DNA of 8,657 nucleotides from Bacillota bacterium. GTDB lineage: Bacteria > Bacillota > Clostridia > Christensenellales > Aristaeellaceae. Every line of letters starts with the position of its first letter. Position 1 is the stretch's first letter. The stretch is taken from assembly GCA_009787135.1 (NCBI GenBank), contig WRGP01000172.1:1-8657 (forward strand). Reading direction: 5' to 3'. Below, in pieces: positions 6,401-8,657 of this stretch. The notes under the pieces were generated by a model that saw only the letters and a list, made by a program, of their open reading frames with translations, was not told where the DNA came from and made no database searches. The translations under genes and the position numbers were made by a program.

Positions 6401-8657
6401 GTGCATGTGCGTTTTAAAGTAATCGGAATCATTTCCTGCATTGTTGTGGTTGCGGTGACTATTAGCCTCAGCGTGGCTCTGGTGTTTACCAGGCAGCATA
6501 TGGATACCGTCAGGGCGGATTTGTATTCTATCGTGACCATGGCGGACAACCTGATGACCCTTGAGATCAACCGTCTGATTCATCAGAATAAAATGTTGGC
6601 CGCGCAGGTCGCCAACGTGCCGGATGAGCGGCTAAACGATGTGCTGGCAACGCTGGAATATGATGATGAAGTGCTTGGCCTGGCGATTTTTGGCCGGGAC
6701 GGGTTGATGGCTTTTTGCTGCGCGGAGCATGCGCTGCCGGGGGATCTGATCAGCCCATGGGTACAAAAGGCCTTAAACGGCAGTGCGGCGATTTCAACGA
6801 CAACGTTTCATCCAAGAACCAGACAGGTCACCATGCACGTATGCGTGCCAATGGAAAACGGGCGGGCGTTTGACGTCACCATCTCGGGCCTGCACTTCGC
6901 CAACATTCTGCAGAACATCCGCGTATGGAACACCGGTTCTATCTTTGTGCTGGATCATGAAGGTACGTTGCTTTCCGACAACCGCCCGGAATTCGTAACA
7001 GAGCGCCTGAATTTCATTAAAATGGGAAAAAACGATCCGAATTATGAGAGCAGCGGGGCGTTTTACGCGAAAATGCTCCGCGAAGGCAAAAGCGGAAGCG
7101 GCGTCTATACTTTATATGGTGCGGACAGGCTGTGCGCGTATAGGCCGATAACCGGCTCCGACGACGGCTGGATGATCGGCGCCGTCGCGCTGCTGGACGA
7201 AAACCCGGTGGCGCGCATACAGACGGCCGTTTTCTTGTCGTCGGGCAGCTTTCTGCTGCTTGGCATCCTGGCGGCGGTCTTCTTTTCCAGCGCCATTGCC
7301 AGGCCTTTTGAGAAGATAACGGAGCAGAACGTCCGTCTGGAGGAACTGCAAGAGGAAGCGAATATGGCTCTGGAGGCCAAGTCCCGTTTTCTCGCCAACA
7401 TGAGCCACGAGATGCGCACGCCGCTCAACGAGGTAATCGGCCTGTCAGAATTGATACTGATAGACGATGAATCGCTCAGATACGGCAGAGAGAATCTGCA
7501 AAAGATTAGCAACGCCGGCTGCACCTTGCTGAGCATCGTCAATGATATTCTGGACATTTCCAAGATCGAGTCAGGCAATTTCACCCTCATGCCCGTCGAA
7601 TATGATATGGCCAGCCTGCTAAACGATACCATCACCCTCTATAGCATCCGCAAGGGAGAGAAACCCATCGCCTTTCATCTGGATATCACCGAAGACCTGC
7701 CCAGCAGAGTATTGGGCGACGACCTTCGCGTGAAACAGATTCTGAACAACCTGCTCAGCAACGCTTTCAAATATACGCGGGAAGGAAACGTTACCCTGCG
7801 CGTCCGGCATACGATCAGCTGTGACGCTGACGTTTGGCTGGACATCACCGTGGTTGATACGGGCATCGGTATCCGCAAAGAGGATCTGCCCCAGCTCTTT
7901 TCCGATTATGCCCAGGTGGACGTCAACGCCCACCGCAAGATCGCGGGCACCGGCCTTGGGCTGGCCATCACACGGAGCCTCGTGCTGGCCATGGAAGGCG
8001 ATATTGCCGTGGAGAGCGAGTACGGCAAGGGCAGCACCTTCCGCGTGCGTATCCGGCAGGGCTATGTCTCCAAGGCGGTTCTTACCTCGGCCATGGCGGA
8101 AAACCTGCGCACGTTCCGATATATCGATACGAGGCGCAGCGTTGGCGACAAGATCATTCGGCCTGACATGAGTTACGCCAGGGTCCTGGTAGTGGACGAC
8201 ATGCAGACCAATTTGGACGTGGCGATCGGCATGATGCACAGCTATAAAATGCAGGTGGATGGCGTAACCAGCGGAACCTGCGCCATTGAACGAATTGCGC
8301 GCGGCACGCCGGTATATGACGCGATCTTTATGGACCACATGATGCCCGAGTTAGACGGCGTACAAGCGATCCAGGCGATCCGCGCGATCCATACGGAATA
8401 TGCCAAAACAATACCGATCATCGCGCTGACGGCCAATGCCATCGCCGGCAACGAGCAGATGTTTTTATCCTTCGGTTTTCAGGCGTTTTTGTCCAAGCCG
8501 ATCGACATCCTGCAGCTGGACGCGGTCATTCGCCGATGGATTCGGAACAAATCGCGCGAGGCGCTGTTATCGCCTGACGACGAGCCGTTATCGCGGCTCA
8601 GTCCAAAGCGTGATAAGGCGCCTGCCCCCATTCCATCGTTTGCCATGCCGGGGGTGG
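6401..8657 (+). CDS. Hybrid sensor histidine kinase with receiver domain (3' end outside window)
   Basis: This is a membrane-bound two-component sensor that autophosphorylates on histidine and passes phosphate to its own receiver. The frame stays open to the window end, giving at least 752 residues. TM1 lies at about 7-29, an extracytoplasmic Cache-like sensor region at 30-274, and TM2 at about 275-300. A short coiled linker without a clear HAMP follows. The HisKA motif FLANMSHEMRTPLN has phospho-acceptor H336. The ATPase has the N-box NNLLSNAFKYT (N454), G1 box DTGIGI (486-491) and G2 box GTGLGLAI (516 onwards). The receiver (about 595-715) has D599/D600, phospho-acceptor D645, T677 and K699, all intact. 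The tail ending in FAMPGV resembles the lead-in to an Hpt domain. GTG 6401 is chosen because a TAA closes the frame at 6389-6391; the purine-rich AAGGGAAG (6380-6387) is 13 bases away, rather far, so GTG 6407 is an alternative. Confidence 0.92.
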   Translation, partial: MHVRFKVIGIISCIVVVAVTISLSVALVFTRQHMDTVRADLYSIVTMADNLMTLEINRLIHQNKMLAAQVANVPDERLNDVLATLEYDDEVLGLAIFGRDGLMAFCCAEHALPGDLISPWVQKALNGSAAISTTTFHPRTRQVTMHVCVPMENGRAFDVTISGLHFANILQNIRVWNTGSIFVLDHEGTLLSDNRPEFVTERLNFIKMGKNDPNYESSGAFYAKMLREGKSGSGVYTLYGADRLCAYRPITGSDDGWMIGAVALLDENPVARIQTAVFLSSGSFLLLGILAAVFFSSAIARPFEKITEQNVRLEELQEEANMALEAKSRFLANMSHEMRTPLNEVIGLSELILIDDESLRYGRENLQKISNAGCTLLSIVNDILDISKIESGNFTLMPVEYDMASLLNDTITLYSIRKGEKPIAFHLDITEDLPSRVLGDDLRVKQILNNLLSNAFKYTREGNVTLRVRHTISCDADVWLDITVVDTGIGIRKEDLPQLFSDYAQVDVNAHRKIAGTGLGLAITRSLVLAMEGDIAVESEYGKGSTFRVRIRQGYVSKAVLTSAMAENLRTFRYIDTRRSVGDKIIRPDMSYARVLVVDDMQTNLDVAIGMMHSYKMQVDGVTSGTCAIERIARGTPVYDAIFMDHMMPELDGVQAIQAIRAIHTEYAKTIPIIALTANAIAGNEQMFLSFGFQAFLSKPIDILQLDAVIRRWIRNKSREALLSPDDEPLSRLSPKRDKAPAPIPSFAMPGV
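8366..8392 (+). repeat. Nine-base tandem microrepeat inside the receiver domain
   Basis: GCGATCC occurs three times at an exact 9-nt period (8366, 8375, 8384), encoding A-I-Q, A-I-R and A-I-H in the helix after the phospho-acceptor loop. Spacing to the following IPIIALTANA motif looks normal for the family, so the repeat does not appear to have lengthened the domain. Confidence 0.6.

Noticed and set aside
7619..8338. 239-codon open frame on the minus strand
   Set aside because: It is antisense to the kinase ATPase and receiver domains, which are fully motif-supported; its histidine-rich composition marks it as a shadow frame.
1..8657. Complete Zorya defence system
   Set aside because: Only the motor pair is present. 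The MarR, LuxR and kinase genes are not ZorC, ZorD (helicase/nuclease) or ZorE (HNH), and their orientations exclude a single operon.

Overview
The window looks like a chromosomal segment of a low-to-mid GC Gram-positive bacterium, most likely a Clostridia-type Firmicute. The reasons are canonical AGGAGG-type ribosome binding sites, AT-rich intergenic DNA between GC-richer genes, and the gene families present: a large MalT-like LuxR regulator and a hybrid kinase of the style common in gut Clostridia. The organism is an inference; no rRNA or other taxonomic marker is present.

Layout. Positions 1-117 hold a strong 16-bp hairpin that probably terminates a gene lying to the left. A MarR-family repressor (118-585) is transcribed leftwards from a good sigma-70-type promoter. 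Divergent from it, a tightly coupled two-gene operon (830-3455) encodes a proton-channel motor pair. The first gene is a MotA/TolQ/ExbB-type membrane protein with three membrane spans and a very long cytoplasmic helical tail. The second is a MotB/ZorB-type protein with one membrane span, a long extracytoplasmic coiled-coil stalk and an OmpA-like peptidoglycan-binding domain. A compact hairpin fills the 31-bp gap to a convergent, 848-residue ATP-binding LuxR/LAL regulator (3487-6033). A gene-free, AT-rich divergent intergenic region of about 370 bp follows. Last comes a hybrid sensor histidine kinase (6401 onwards) with sensor, HisKA, ATPase and receiver domains, cut off by the end of the window.

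The most interesting element is the motor pair. Its architecture resembles the ZorA/ZorB motor of the Zorya anti-phage system more than flagellar MotAB or TolQR/ExbBD. However, no ZorC, ZorD or ZorE-like effector lies next to it: both flanks are transcription regulators in opposing orientation. It therefore looks like a stand-alone cell-wall-anchored ion-driven motor whose cytoplasmic tail may itself be the signalling or effector part, possibly controlled by the divergent MarR protein. No mobile element, CRISPR array, tRNA or rRNA was seen. The LuxR regulator and the hybrid kinase share a divergent control region but show no further evidence of being one pathway.
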